Notes under the pieces: model-generated | Databases searched by the model: none | What the model saw: the letters and a program-made list of their open reading frames with translations, nothing else | Told to the model about the DNA's origin: nothing | Position numbers and translations under genes: made by a program | Source of the DNA: Atopsyche davidsoni | Lineage: Eukaryota > Arthropoda > Insecta > Trichoptera > Hydrobiosidae | Direction of reading: 5' to 3' | NCBI GenBank assembly: GCA_022113835.1 | Contig: JAILWY010000012.1 | Coordinates: 17,112,001 to 17,176,000 of the forward strand | Length of the DNA stretch: 64,000 nt | In this document: positions 22,450 to 33,202 of the stretch, piece after piece | Numbering within the stretch: position 1 is the stretch's first letter | Layout: every line of letters starts with the position of its first letter

Positions 22450-23078
22450 TTCATTAGGTGCCTCTCCTCAGAGGAGGCTGGCGTTTCACTCATGCTGAGG
22501 TTGTGTTCACGGTTTTCTTAGGGGAAAATAGTGTAGTGGGTTTCCGTGTCCTTCTACACTGCAGTTTTATGTTGCTACTGCCCAATAGAATTATTATATA
22601 TATAATAATGATAAAAGTACCTTTGTATTTTGTCTTCACTTTGAGTTTATTAATTTTTTTGCATTACTAGTTTCGACCAAATAGACTAGGTCATTATCAG
22701 ATGCATAACTAATTGTTTGATCATAATCTAATGTTAAGTTATGCATCTGATGATGACCTAATCTATTTGGTCGAAACTAGTAATGCAAAAAAATTTATAA
22801 TCTCAAAGTGAAGACAAAATACAAGGGTATTTTTATCATTATAATAATGGATCTTCACCAATCAAATGCCTTGTCCCCCAACAAGATTATTATATAATTC
22901 TTTCATTACAAAGCTCTGGCGTTTAGATTTGATATTCAGCATCAAGCTACAGGAGCCCCCCCACTTACTTCCAGAGCATTCCAAGTCTACTACTCCATTA
23001 CCGATCCTTTACACACGCTCACGGCACAGAATGGCAGCCATGCACAAGCAACAGAATGGGGAGAGCGGTATCTAAATA
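22450..23078 (-). mobile_element. SINE-L copy split by an FB1 foldback insertion
   Basis: 22450-22589 matches the 3' part of SINE-L in reverse (tgcctctcctcagaggaggc, ggggaaaatagtgtagtggg, ctgcagttttatg). 22897-23078 matches the 5' part (aaagctctggcgtttagatt, accgatcctttacacacgct, gaatggggagagcgg). The two halves are continuous with the complete copy at 7278-7664 once the 285-bp insertion and one copy of its 11-bp target are removed. The ends are diverged and no target duplication for the SINE itself was found. Confidence 0.8.
22601..22885. mobile_element. FB1 foldback element with 11-bp target duplication
   Basis: attattatata lies at 22590-22600 and 22886-22896, flanking the insertion. The left arm ttgcattactagtttcgacc, aaatagactaggtcattatc and agatgcataact is mirrored by agttatgcatctgatgatga, cctaatctatttggtcgaaa and ctagtaatgcaa. 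Each arm carries the core CTGATGATGACC...GGTCGAAAC or its variant. GACC and GGTC can pair across a 10-base loop. The long arms plus a variable-length target duplication suit a Penelope-like or other retroelement-derived product better than a cut-and-paste transposon. Confidence 0.8.
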
Positions 23079-23095
23079 CTGTGTTTAGAAACTTA

Positions 23096-23330
23096 ATATT
23101 TTTGACAAAGAGTAGTATAGTATAAGAGTGGTATATCATTTTAATATTTTAAATAAAATACTTGAGTGATTTTAATTTTAAATGTAATACTTTATCAAAC
23201 AAAGTTAGAGTTAGAGAAACTCTGCTTGATTGTGCCAACGTGAAAGGTTGGCGAAACCGGTCACCAATAAAAACGAACATGTAGAAAATCACTCAAGTAT
23301 TTTATTTAAAATATTATGTATCTAAATACA
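23096..23330. repeat. FB2 foldback element
   Basis: tttttgacaaagagtagtat, aaaatacttgagtgatttt and, mirrored, aaaatcactcaagtatttta frame an inner gtgccaacgtgaaaggttgg followed by cgaaaccggtcaccaat. On the plus strand GCCAAC and GTTGGC pair exactly around GTGAAAG, immediately before CGAAAC. Confidence 0.7.
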
Positions 23331-24574
23331 CTAATAATATATAAAATTGACACTGAAAAAATATACATTAATAAAATTATTTATCCGTTTGTGAATTAAA
23401 TAAATTTAAATAATACTATCATTTGAGATATACTTTTTTAAGTCGTTCATCACCTCAAAATTGAAATCTCTCAAAGCAATTGTACTAAGTCAAATTTGAA
23501 CTCGACTTTTGACTTAACGTTGACTTGACCGTGACTGGAATGCGAAATAAATCTCAGGCGAGATCAAACAAAAAAACAAATTTCGCCGAAATTGAAAGGT
23601 TAGCCGATAATTGCCTCCCCGGCGAGTCACGATCCGATCTACTTTTATGAATTATTAATTTTCGAATTGAAAAGTCACAAAGCCTGAGAGAAATATATGT
23701 ACGGAGTGTTACAAATTAAACCAGTGTTGCCATGTGTTCTCAAATCTTATATAAAATATGTCCTAATAAGTTTCATTATGTACCTATATAAAGATTAAAA
23801 ATGTTGATAAATCAATGATATTTAAATTATACAAAAACATCGGTTTCAAATATGTTAATATTCATGTTACAGGGTCACGGTGGGCGAAAGCATTAATTCA
23901 CCTGACCTCTATGGAAATCAGGCGTGAACTTGAATTCCACGTGATTCGTGTAAAAATCGAGGCTTTATTTTTCGTTATTTCGTGTGTATTGCGTATTATG
24001 CGGGAATAGTATTTCACACATGCTTGATTACGTTTTCTAGCCCTGTAACTCGCAAAAATTTTAACCGTTGTATCCAAGTATGCAAATGACGTTTTTATGA
24101 TTATAATATCTATATGATATTGAATGCAAATATATTAAATTGGATATGAATCCTATTGATCAGATACAAAGGTATTTATGATGGTATTAGCGTTCACGGT
24201 AATCCAGAAATGGCTGTGGGTGTGTTCTACCTCCGCTGGTGCAGGTTGGTGAGAGGTCTCGCCGAGCTGGTCTGCCGGCTTCTGGTGCAGAGAATTTCTC
24301 CGAAGCATGCAAATAATGTTCGCGTGCCTTCTGTGACCTTTCCGTTTCAACTGGCGCCCAGGGCTGGTCCAGGAACTGGCGTTCATGGATTATCTATACT
24401 TATTTATGTGGCAGCTTTAAAACTATACCATAAAGTCTCCGTTTACCTATAGAAAGCTACAGTAAAAGGCTCTACACACACCACGACGCAAGAACGCTAA
24501 AAAAACCTGGTACGTCCCCAGAATTAGCCTATCTGTGTACAGGGTCGTCACAAAGAGTTTTCACAATAGGTTTT
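23331..24574. other. No gene seen
   Basis: Mostly AT-rich. 24150-24450 is GC-balanced and open on both strands (98 codons plus, 77 minus), but no motif or splice pattern supports coding. Confidence 0.4.
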
Positions 24575-24655
24575 TTTGCCCCAAATCTGAACTAAGGATC
24601 TCATGGTAGGCAAGCAAGCGTGCTAACCACTGGATTACAGGGCGGCTGTATATAA
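24575..24655 (-). repeat. tRNA-derived SINE head (family tS2)
   Basis: The minus strand reads gtaatccagtggttagcacg, then cttgcttgcctacc, then a B-box-like cttagttcagatttgg. The A-box block tccagtggttagcacg is well formed. The tRNA-like part ends next to a GC-rich piece at 24660-24750. Confidence 0.6.
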
Positions 24656-24757
24656 TACCATGCCTTCGAATTCGGCTCTGCGGCAGCGCAGACTCACCGC
24701 AGCGAGGGAGAAAGAAAGCCGATCGTGTGGGTCGCTTTTCAGGTGAAGGTTCCAGTG

Positions 24758-24983
24758 CAGGGCTCGTCAACCATTTTATACCTACCGCCCACATTGAACA
24801 TTGCCCAAAGAATTATTATAACTTAACTTAACGCATCTGCAGCATGCTTGAAAATTTTGATGATGTCCATCAAAAAAATTTCGATTTATACACATATTTC
24901 GATTTATTATAAAACAGCTACAGCACCAGACAAAACATTTCCTGCCCAATAGTTGGTGGTAGAAACCATGTTGGCGACCCCTG
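24758..24983. mobile_element. hAT MITE, 226 bp, second family
   Basis: The left end cagggctcgtcaaccatttt and atacctaccgcccac is an inverted repeat of the right end, which reads caggggtcgccaacatggtt and tctaccaccaac on the minus strand. The form CAGGG.TCG.CAAC is typical of hAT termini. Flanking octamers ttccagtg and gcccagag match at only five of eight bases, so the target duplication is decayed or the ends are shifted slightly. No coding sequence is present. Confidence 0.65.
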
Positions 24984-27900
24984 GCCCAGAGTTAACGTGC
25001 TCGGTTCTATTTACTCTCGCCGATGAGTGGCGGTCACTGCTTTCAAAGCCAAAGTCATTAGATTGATTTTCGGATAAATAGGAAGGGAAAGTCTTCCAAG
25101 GATGTGAAGGGTCTATTACACCTGAAAATAGCCTGAAACTGTTATGGGTTTAGCTCACAATAGTAGCACAAACTAGTTTCAGAGTAAAATTCGTTTCATT
25201 ATTTATAGAATTGAGCACGTGGGTTATACTAGAGCCACGAAGTATCGTGTCTAGAGGTTGGGGGCGGGATTTTCTTTTTGTCTAAATTATATAAAAATAA
25301 AAGCAATGGTTTATTCAACAAATCAATGGTTGTATTATAAGTAAACAATTCAATAAGTTTGCTGATTTTGATTGGACGAAAAACATTGAATTTTAATTTT
25401 TTTTTCATTCACTTCACTTGCCTGAAGAAACTAGTTGCGCCAGTAAAAAATATAAAGTGGAAACATTGCTTAACGTTAATTTTAAATAAAAATATTATAA
25501 TGAGAGTATTTTCTTGGAAGAATATTGAATATGGATATATATCGATTATATTCATTTGTCTATTCATATTTTTTTAAGAACTTCTGTACTTGTTAAGATT
25601 TGTATAAATCTCTATATAAGTTGATTGTAGGATACGTCGTATATAATTTGGTAGTCTCCTGGTTGTGTTTGTTGAGAGGGTTTTATAAAACATATTAGTA
25701 AGTTTATAGAGATAAATTGTTTATTATGATTTATACAATAGATTATGATGACGACACATGTATTCTTGTTACATATTGACACACTAGCAATGGATCTATC
25801 CTACAATATCTCAATCCCAGTTATCTATACAATTTCAAAACAACTTTTCGGTAAATGAGTTTACATGATATATTCTAAGCAGTATTACCAACATAACCAT
25901 CTAAAATTAATAAATTCCTTCTTCACATTCAATAAGCTACAATAAATAAACAATCAAAACAAAGTATCCTTAAACCTTTTCGATAAATAAACAAACTCAA
26001 ACTTAACAGTACAATATTCTGCAAAAGAGTAAAAAAGCACATGAAAGAGCTAAATCTTCCTACGGTATTAAAGTTTATCTTAATTTAATAATAATTATTC
26101 CAGTCGATTCGTTCATTTTGGCCAATGTTTAAAATTACTTCACAATAATTATAAGTATTTTAAAAAATTTAGAAAGCAAACATAGAAAACACTCAAACCA
26201 CTAACATCTAAAGGGCGAGTCAGCCCATTAGACTATCTGTTGATTACACTATTTTTTTCTTCGTTCACTTTTTAATCCGAGACCAATGACGCGGTGTACT
26301 TTGATTATATCTTTTTTTTTTTTTCACGATTTAATGCTTAATTTCGGTTGAAAACTTTGGCAAATTCCTACCAGTCAGGATTTTTACATAAACATTATAA
26401 ATTAATTCTAAAATTTAATGGATACAACCTTAGAACATACACTGATAGATTCGAGTTTTGCGTGTATCATTGAGCGTGGCCATTCCGCCCTTTCAAGAAT
26501 ACACCCAAACAACCTTGAATGTTAGATTATGAGTTTTTTTAATAATACATGTATGCTCTAAAGATACATCTAATGTATGAATGGCTAAAATAAAACTGAG
26601 AAGACTTTTTTTATGGTGATACTAGCAAAAGGTGTTTTTTTTTTTAAATATTTGTTTCTATCAAACGTGTATAACATTGAATTTGTATTTTCTAAGATTA
26701 CTTCTGTTTTATTTGGCTGTAATTCTTACACACAGCGTTTGTACTTTCATCAGAAAATCTAGCTAATGTCAGAATAATTTACATACAACTTTATGAGATC
26801 TTGTGACTTAAGAGAGATATCGTAAAAGATGCTACTGTTCACATTTGCGTTTTTACAAAATCGACGAGATAATTACACAGTAACATTATAAACAATATAT
26901 ATCATTACATTGATGTTATTTAGATATTCTTTAGGGTTTATTTGGTACTATTTTCTATCACAACAATTAAGATGTATCTATAATTTATGATTGATCTTTC
27001 GGTGGTTACAAAGAGATTGAGAGTCTATTGATTTAATTACAAGTACTTAGCATCGTATTGAGTATTTATAATTATTGTTCTTTCTAAATTACACAAACGT
27101 TTTTTTTTTCTCTAGCTATTCGAAAGGAAAAGACACAAATGTTAACTTATTGTATTGATAATATTTTAAGTGTACTCAGCCGCGTTGTCAGCAGATAGAT
27201 GAGACAAATATACATATTATATTTGCAAATACTAAAATTAGTTTTGAGATAGGTAGTTGTAGAGTTTTCAAAACACTTTATTTACACATCTACTATGTCT
27301 TGATAATAATGGCACAACACAATAAAAAAAAATTGTAGCTCTGATACATTTTTTTTTAAAATTTTCTTTTAACTACTTTGTTTACAGCATAAATCAACGA
27401 AAACTATTTTTATAAAAAAAAAAATTACAACGAAGATTACCAAAACTGTCGAAATTTAAAATTTATGAGGGTAGTTTTAAAATTATGAAGTTTATTGTTG
27501 CAGGAGAAAAGTGACTGGCTGTGAAAGGATTTATTGACCAATTATCCGCGAGTGTAAGATCGGTGAGACGGCGGAAACACCCCGCATACCCGAGCGTCGC
27601 ATCGGTGTGACGGTCTCGGCGATATCGTATTAACACACATTTAAAATGTGTTAAAACAGACGTCAATTTAACAATTTTATTTACTTCAAGGGTTGTTTTA
27701 TATGTTTCACAATATAACGCGTATCTGCTGACAATTCAAACAAAGAAATCGTTTTGATCATACACCGACATTTATGCCCTAAAGCAGATCGCTTTTAGTA
27801 TATAATCGAAGGGTTTGATTAACAAACTGTGACGTCACAGGGGTAGAGTGGAGCAGGTATACGAGGAGTGCGCTAGGCTTAACAGTTATTGTTACATGTT

Positions 27901-28264
27901 TAGTAAAAATATGCTCTATTTCCCACAAGTCGACCGAGTACAGTGTACCGAATAGTTTATCATAAGCTCATTCCGATCTCCCGTCCGCAGAACACTTCGA
28001 TAGATTGTCCTTCTCAGGGGTTTAGGTGAGTCCATTAGCGAGTAGTCCAATATCACTTTGACTGTTGTTCCTGGCATATTATACAAAAAAAAAATTACTT
28101 CTATTCTACTGGGGGCTTTGAACAGCACACATAGACCTTTACCGACTAGTTTTGTTTTTTTCTCAATATCAATATACATAAAACAGCCACGTATGTCAGT
28201 ACAAAAATTTATTACTATTTGAAAATTGTACAGTAACAGTATTTTATCTATTTTTTTCCGTAAA
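24984..28264. other. Long stretch without gene
   Basis: Very AT-rich from about 25300, with homopolymer T runs and no repeat partner recognised. A GC-balanced piece at 27530-27620 (gacggcggaaacaccccgca) has no readable domain. Confidence 0.45.
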
Positions 28265-28990
28265 AGAAACTGATTTTATCGACGCGTTTTGGCCAGGTAA
28301 AGAGTATTTTTCAATAAATTCTGCTTTTTGGCATTCTGATGAACGTCCAGTTTGTTTTCCATCGAGAGGTATCATCGCTCACGCAAAACACCGACAGTTG
28401 TCTCGCTAACGTCTTTTTGCCAAATTATAAATTTTTTTTTAGACAGTTTGACGAAATTTTAGTTTATCATTCCATCGTTTCATTTCATGCGCAAAGTATC
28501 TAGAATTGTCAAATTACTGCAACAAGTGGTATATAACCTTTCAGTTTGACATTTACTGTAATGTATCATCACTTGCTCAAAGTATCGAGAATTGTCCCGT
28601 TAACGTTACAAGAGATAAACACATACACTCGTATAAATTTAAGGCCAAATTTGACACATTTAGACCAAATTGTGGGTTTTTTGTAATCTTTCGTCTAAAA
28701 TATTTCGATAACTTTCCAGTGTATTTTTTCGCCGTTAGGTTTCGTTACTTGCGTAAAGTAACGAAAATTGACACGTAAACACTACGAGTGGCATACAAAT
28801 TTACAACATCGTAGATCGAAGCGTTTTGACAAGTTAAGGAGGACATTTTGTTAATAACGATTATAGTTAATTTGATGAGATTACAGTGTTTTTTCATTTT
28901 ATGATTTACTCGCGCAAAGTATCGAGGGTTGTCACGTAAACTTTACGAGTGGCATACAAATATACAATCTCGAAACAGAAGGAAGTTTCG
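28265..28990. repeat. Degenerate repeat field around gcaaagtatcgagaattgtc
   Basis: The word (g)caaagtatcgagaattgtc, followed by acgtaaac and acgagtggcatacaaattta, recurs in diverged form at about 28381, 28489, 28575, 28751 and 28912. The last two copies are the most alike and lie 161 bp apart. Spacing elsewhere is irregular (86-176 bp). It is not coding: the ORF at 28506-28778 crosses unit boundaries. Confidence 0.6.
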
Positions 28991-31244
28991 CTAGCAAAAA
29001 ACGACGCTTGGGAATAGCTAAAAGCTGTTTTCCTGTATTTCAAAAGTAACAATTCCTACACTGAGATAGGAAAGGGAAAAAATAAAGCCACGCTGAAATG
29101 AACCGTAAAGTACCCAGAGAGGCTGACTTGTACTGCTGCACTGTGGGGCAGATGTTGCCGCCACCATTCACTCTTTACAATCGTTTTTCAGAATATCCAC
29201 CAAAATACTAAAGAAACCTTTGCGAAAAACCTCACAAGGCGTTTTAAATATAAATTTCTGCATCATATAGTTTCCGGATCACATACGCCGAAGATGAATA
29301 AGATATACCGCATCTGTCTGAATTATTGTACCCAATGAAACTAGTAGGCATATTCTTGTAAGTTTCCACTTTTCTTTCGTAGGTCAGATTATATTGTGAA
29401 TGTTACCGACATTCGCTAGCACAGTTTGGATAAATTTTAAAATTTACAATTCACTAAAACTGAACCCGTTAAGCATTACTGCAATCAATTTTGTTCGGTT
29501 TTTGCTGCATTGAAAATTTGACCCGCATTCAAGTAATATTGGTAACGTTGCTGATAAATAATGTATAAGCGTGACCTTGGAGGCATAGTTTCTTGGTCCT
29601 TGATCGTAACCTCGATGCATAATTTATTCACACGGATTATTCGTGCGGACTTTTACCTCGCGTGATAAGAGCTTTTCGTTTCTTTAGTACATTATGCGAT
29701 ATTTCGATAAACAACAGTCTTCTTCAGGAATGCCCACCAGTCGTACAGATTCTTGGCCTTATTGGGTTATTAGACGCGACGTAGAATACAAGATAGACTC
29801 GTCTCCACGCTAATGTATTACCTATTATATAAAGGTATGACAATCATCTCTAGTGATTTTTTTTCTACGACTACATTTAATATTAGATCACATATTGGCC
29901 AAGTCTAATCGATGCATTTAATGCAGGCCGTTTATTTTGACTAGATAAATACTTTTAACTTAAATATGTGAGAGATACACTTAACGAAAAACTATATCAT
30001 ATCCAAAACTTCCATAACTTCTATAGCTTACCCTAGTTTTTAAGTATGAAGGCTTAAAAGAAAGGTTTCACCGTCGTATCTGATGCGCAATCCATAGAAT
30101 AATACAAATATTCCATGTTAATCTATTATTTCTTAAAATAAATAGACAAAATAAAAACTGTTGCTTAGTTATATTTTTAATATGATTATGAAAGGAATAG
30201 ATTAACCTTTTGATAAATTTAAAACTGATTATTTTGAGTATCGGCGAGCTTTGTAACCGTAAGCTACAATAATTGGTTGCTGCAATGCGCATACAAATTT
30301 TCAGTACCCGTGCAACTATGTCAACCAAGACTGAAAGTAAAATACAAAAATTATGAGCAATGTTGATTAAATTAGATGCTCAAGTGTTAAACGTATGGAA
30401 GCGCGTACTTGTCAAGGAAGGTGTCGAACAGGGTCGAGAATCCCCCATCGTTCGGCATATTGGTCAAGGTGTGACGGAAGGTTGTGACTATGAAAATCTA
30501 GCGCTCTGATTCATCATCTTAGGAAGAACGTCGAACCTTCAGACATCACAAATGTGCACAAGGCCGGGGGAAGTCCCTCGAAGACGAGGTACAACACCAT
30601 CACATCACTTGCCAGATAATTTCATAATTCAATGGCAAAAAAAATAACTGGAACAGCTTTTTTTATCATACGTCTGTCCTAGCATCATGTTTTTATAGGG
30701 TGGCGTATTGCACTCACGTACTATTTCACGTACTGTTTCAATATGTATTTTGCCAAAATATGTAACTTATTGGTTGCGTCAATTTGTCCTTCTTTTGTCA
30801 ATATTTTCACATTTTATTTATTTAAACTGACACAAAACTATAAAAGTTTTTTTTTTTTAATATTAACTACAAAGTCTTGTGGTTTTTTGATAGTACCCGC
30901 AAAACACTTTTCATAAACAAACGCCGGTTTGATTTCGGTTACATAATTTGTGTTTGATGTCTAAATTAGCTACATAATACAATGCGAATATAAAGCAGAA
31001 TCACACAATAATTTTCTGTTTCAAGAAGACGTCGATTTCATTAGATATTTTGATCAAATATTTTCTAAATGATGTGACAGTGTTACGCTTCCTTTGAGTG
31101 AGGAAACTATATTTAAAAGAACCTACAACACACCTAGGCTAATAGAAGAAAGGATGGAAAAGAAGGGTGGTCAATGAAGAATGGTCATGTAACGATTGGT
31201 CGAAGTTTAGAAAGAACTACTGTAAGTTTAGTTACCCCCCGAGG
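28991..31244. other. No gene seen
   Basis: Mixed AT-rich sequence downstream of the kinase gene. 30380-30600 is GC-balanced (gtcgaacagggtcgagaatc, gtgcacaaggccgggggaag) and might be an old repeat, but it has no partner here and no domain. Confidence 0.4.
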
Positions 31245-31520
31245 GTGAGATATGCGAGCAATGAGACGGCGAGGGGCGGCAGCTCCCGCCTCCCCCGCCG
31301 CGTCCGTCCAATCATCCGTGCTTACATTATGTACGTTTAGAATAATAGCTACTTTACATGTATTAACGCTAAGGAAAACGCAAGTTTGTGACGTCGCTTA
31401 CGCGCTTGATTCTTATTTCCTACAGCACATCGCGCCGTCCTATTCGAAAGCACCAGAGTGCGCCCTGCGGCGCGGCGCGCGAGGAGCCCGTCTCCAGCAA
31501 TCGAGAATCGAACCCCGAAC
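31245..31520. other. CpG-rich patch beyond the kinase stop codon
   Basis: gacggcgaggggcggcagct, cccgcctcccccgccgcgtc and cggcgcggcgcgcgaggagc are strongly CpG-rich in an AT-rich setting. The patch lies 0.8-1.07 kb past the kinase stop on its strand, so it may lie in the 3' UTR. It is open for 118 plus-strand codons, but the amino acids are Ala/Arg/Ser-biased and no family is visible. A tRNA-like B box (ggggttcgattctcg on the minus strand, about 31500-31515) at its edge hints at SINE content. Confidence 0.35.
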
Positions 31521-31629
31521 CTCCACGCCGCACAGAATTACCGGATCTAATTATACTACAGCAATTTGCCTCTCAGAGTGTTCTCTAAGCTTTGCAGCAA
31601 GTTTTTAATGTATTTAACTGAATGTTGGT

Positions 31630-31635
31630 TTTATT
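31630..31635 (-). promoter_or_regulatory. Candidate polyadenylation signal AATAAA
   Basis: The canonical hexamer lies on the minus strand about 685 bases past the kinase stop. In AT-rich DNA such hexamers are frequent by chance, and transcripts could end earlier or later. Confidence 0.25.
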
Positions 31636-32242
31636 AAAGAGTACTCCACACCAGCCTGGTGACTCCTCTCGTCTGTCAACGCTTCGGTATTTTCGATTGC
31701 TAGTTTACGGTGTCCACGTTTTTCATGCCCAACTACAATTTCTTCCCAGCGCTGGTTCAGGAGCGGCAGACATCTAAGACAGTGCATTTACGGATAGATT
31801 TTATCGGCTTGATTTTAGGTTCGGTCATAATTTCTCGTATTAGGTGAACATGAAAAATACTGGTTGCGACGGATCTACGTTCGCCCATGATCTGTTTAAT
31901 GATAATAGCAGCTGTTTAAATTCTAACACTAACAGTTTTACTCAACTGTCTTTCTACATATGTTCACTGTGGGTCCAAATTTGAGGTCCATTAAATGAAA
32001 TCAAACCTAGGTGGGTTAGTAAGGAAAAACCTCTCTGATACAGGCTTTCTGTAATTTAATCGATCCAGCAAGCCGGAGACGAAGCAACCCAGGCAATTTT
32101 AGTTGCTCGCTATCGCTTCAACTCGACTCGTTTACCGCTTGCGGCTGCCTACCCGTATAGAGTAGTGTGCTTACAGACACCTCGTTCAGATTATCTGCGT
32201 GGGGATATCTTCCGGTTGGGTTGGTTTTAAAATAAATACGAC

Positions 32243-32265
32243 GGTAGCCGTCTGGGAGGGCTACC
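32243..32265 (-). other. Short perfect hairpin in the 3' UTR
   Basis: On the transcript strand, ggtagcc, a nine-base loop, and ggctacc form a perfect 7-bp stem. It starts about 54 bases after the kinase stop and is followed by an AU-rich tatttattttaaaa. It could be a structured UTR element or chance. Confidence 0.4.
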
Positions 32266-32318
32266 GCACCCGGACCGGCGGCTGGCGGCTGGCGGCCTTA
32301 GAAGTGGCCGGGCCTGGA

Positions 32319-32664
32319 TCACGCCTGGCCGAAGACGGCGCCGGCGGCCGCGGAGACGTCGCCGGTGGACTGCGAGTGGTGCATGGCGGGCGCGGGCAGC
32401 TTGGCGGGCGGCTTGCGGTGGTACAGGCGGTACAGCGAGTACTGGTGCGCGGACTCCAGGTCGCTGACGCTGTTGGTCATGGCCTTGGCTGGCAGGCCGG
32501 GGCGCGCGGGCGCGGGCTTGGCGGGCAGCGGCGGCAGGTCGCGACGCGGCGCCGCGGCCGCCCCGGGACTCGTGGGCGCCGCCGACGGCGTCTTCACCTG
32601 CGCCGGCTGCAGCCACTCGTGCTTGGCCGCCTGCTCGGGGGTGAAGCGCTTCTTGGGGTCCCAC
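32319..32664 (-). CDS. Dyrk2-like protein kinase, last exon
   Basis: The terminal exon opens after the acceptor tttttccag and supplies the third base of the E codon left split by exon 60581-60452. It starts WDPKKRFTPEQAAKHEWLQ, which is kinase subdomain XI with its invariant Arg and closes the catalytic domain. About 95 residues of Ala/Pro-rich, low-complexity C-terminal tail follow. The tail contains TNSVSDLESAHQYSLYRLYH, which I recall as resembling a segment of the fly orthologue smi35A. The frame ends at TGA (32321-32319). The exon is strikingly GC- and CpG-rich, unlike the two upstream exons and all surrounding DNA. This produces long shadow ORFs on both strands (187 codons on plus, 149 on minus) that should be ignored. 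Confidence 0.93.
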
Positions 32665-32766
32665 CTGGAAAAACACAGAAAATCCCTTTTAAAACAACTG
32701 AACGAATTCTACACAACAAAACAAATGCTTCATATCGCTGTGTGATAAAAATTCTTGCCTAGTACT

Positions 32767-32850
32767 AGTGATTCGTTGGTATAATTGGTAATGCACCGGC
32801 TATGTCAGCTTGGGGATGCGGGTTAAAATCCCACACAAATCACGATGATA
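32767..32850 (+). repeat. tRNA-derived SINE head (family tS1), best-preserved
   Basis: Reads agtgattcgttggtataatt, ggtaatgcaccggctatgtc, agcttggggatgcgggtt and aaaatcccacacaaatcac. The A box (ttggtataattggtaatgc) and the B box (gcgggttaaaatccc) are well spaced. The ends gtgatt and aatcac could pair as an acceptor stem of six base pairs, unusual for a SINE head. The anticodon arm has a mismatch and the loop lacks the normal T33 pattern, so a working tRNA is unlikely. It lies about 100 bp upstream (in transcript direction) of the last kinase exon acceptor. Confidence 0.6.
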
Positions 32851-32999
32851 TTTTTTTGAGAGTTTCTTAATCAATTTTCAATATTTAAAAAAATGTATTT
32901 AATCATTATCACTTGAGACAATTGTCAACAGAGGATTATTAAATTGGGGGTATAAAGAGATATTAAGGCCAAAGGAGAGATACTTATAGCAGTTTAGAT

Positions 33000-33178
33000 C
33001 TGATACTCCTTCTGCAGCAAGCTACAGAAAAACTAGCGGGAGCCCCCCCACGTACACTCAGAGCACATCCCTCCACAATCATTCCAAGTCCACTACTCCG
33101 TTACCGATCCTTTACACACGTTCAAGGTACAGAATAGCAGCCGTGCACAAGCAACATAATGGGAGAGCGGGGACTTAA
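33000..33178 (-). repeat. SINE-L head half
   Basis: On the minus strand it matches the first approximately 180 bp of SINE-L. Landmarks are gatactccttctgcagcaag, accgatcctttacacacgtt and aatgggagagcggggact at the 5' end of the element. The tail half is absent. Confidence 0.75.
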
Positions 33179-33202
33179 GGCAGTTGCTTCCAGCCCTTTA
33201 TT

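Larger units (their letters stand above)
31521..32318 (-). other. Probable 3' UTR of the Dyrk2-like gene
   Basis: It follows the minus-strand TGA at 32321-32319. No further coding motif is seen. The distal limit is unknown. The first AATAAA on this strand that I noticed is at 31635-31630. Confidence 0.45.

Noticed and set aside
24156..24452. 98-codon plus-strand ORF
   Set aside because: Both strands are open across the same bases, and no domain, splice signal or repeat partner supports coding.
31252..31608. 118-codon plus-strand ORF past the kinase stop
   Set aside because: Composition-driven in a CpG-rich patch; no family recognised and no splice or conservation evidence.
32199..32762. 187-codon plus-strand ORF, the longest in the window, and its companions on both strands
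   Set aside because: They are shadows of the GC-rich last Dyrk2 exon, whose own minus-strand frame carries the conserved kinase motif and joins in phase to upstream exons.
32767..32850. Functional tRNA gene
   Set aside because: A and B boxes are good, but the anticodon arm is mismatched and the loop lacks the normal T33 pattern. Related SINE copies exist.
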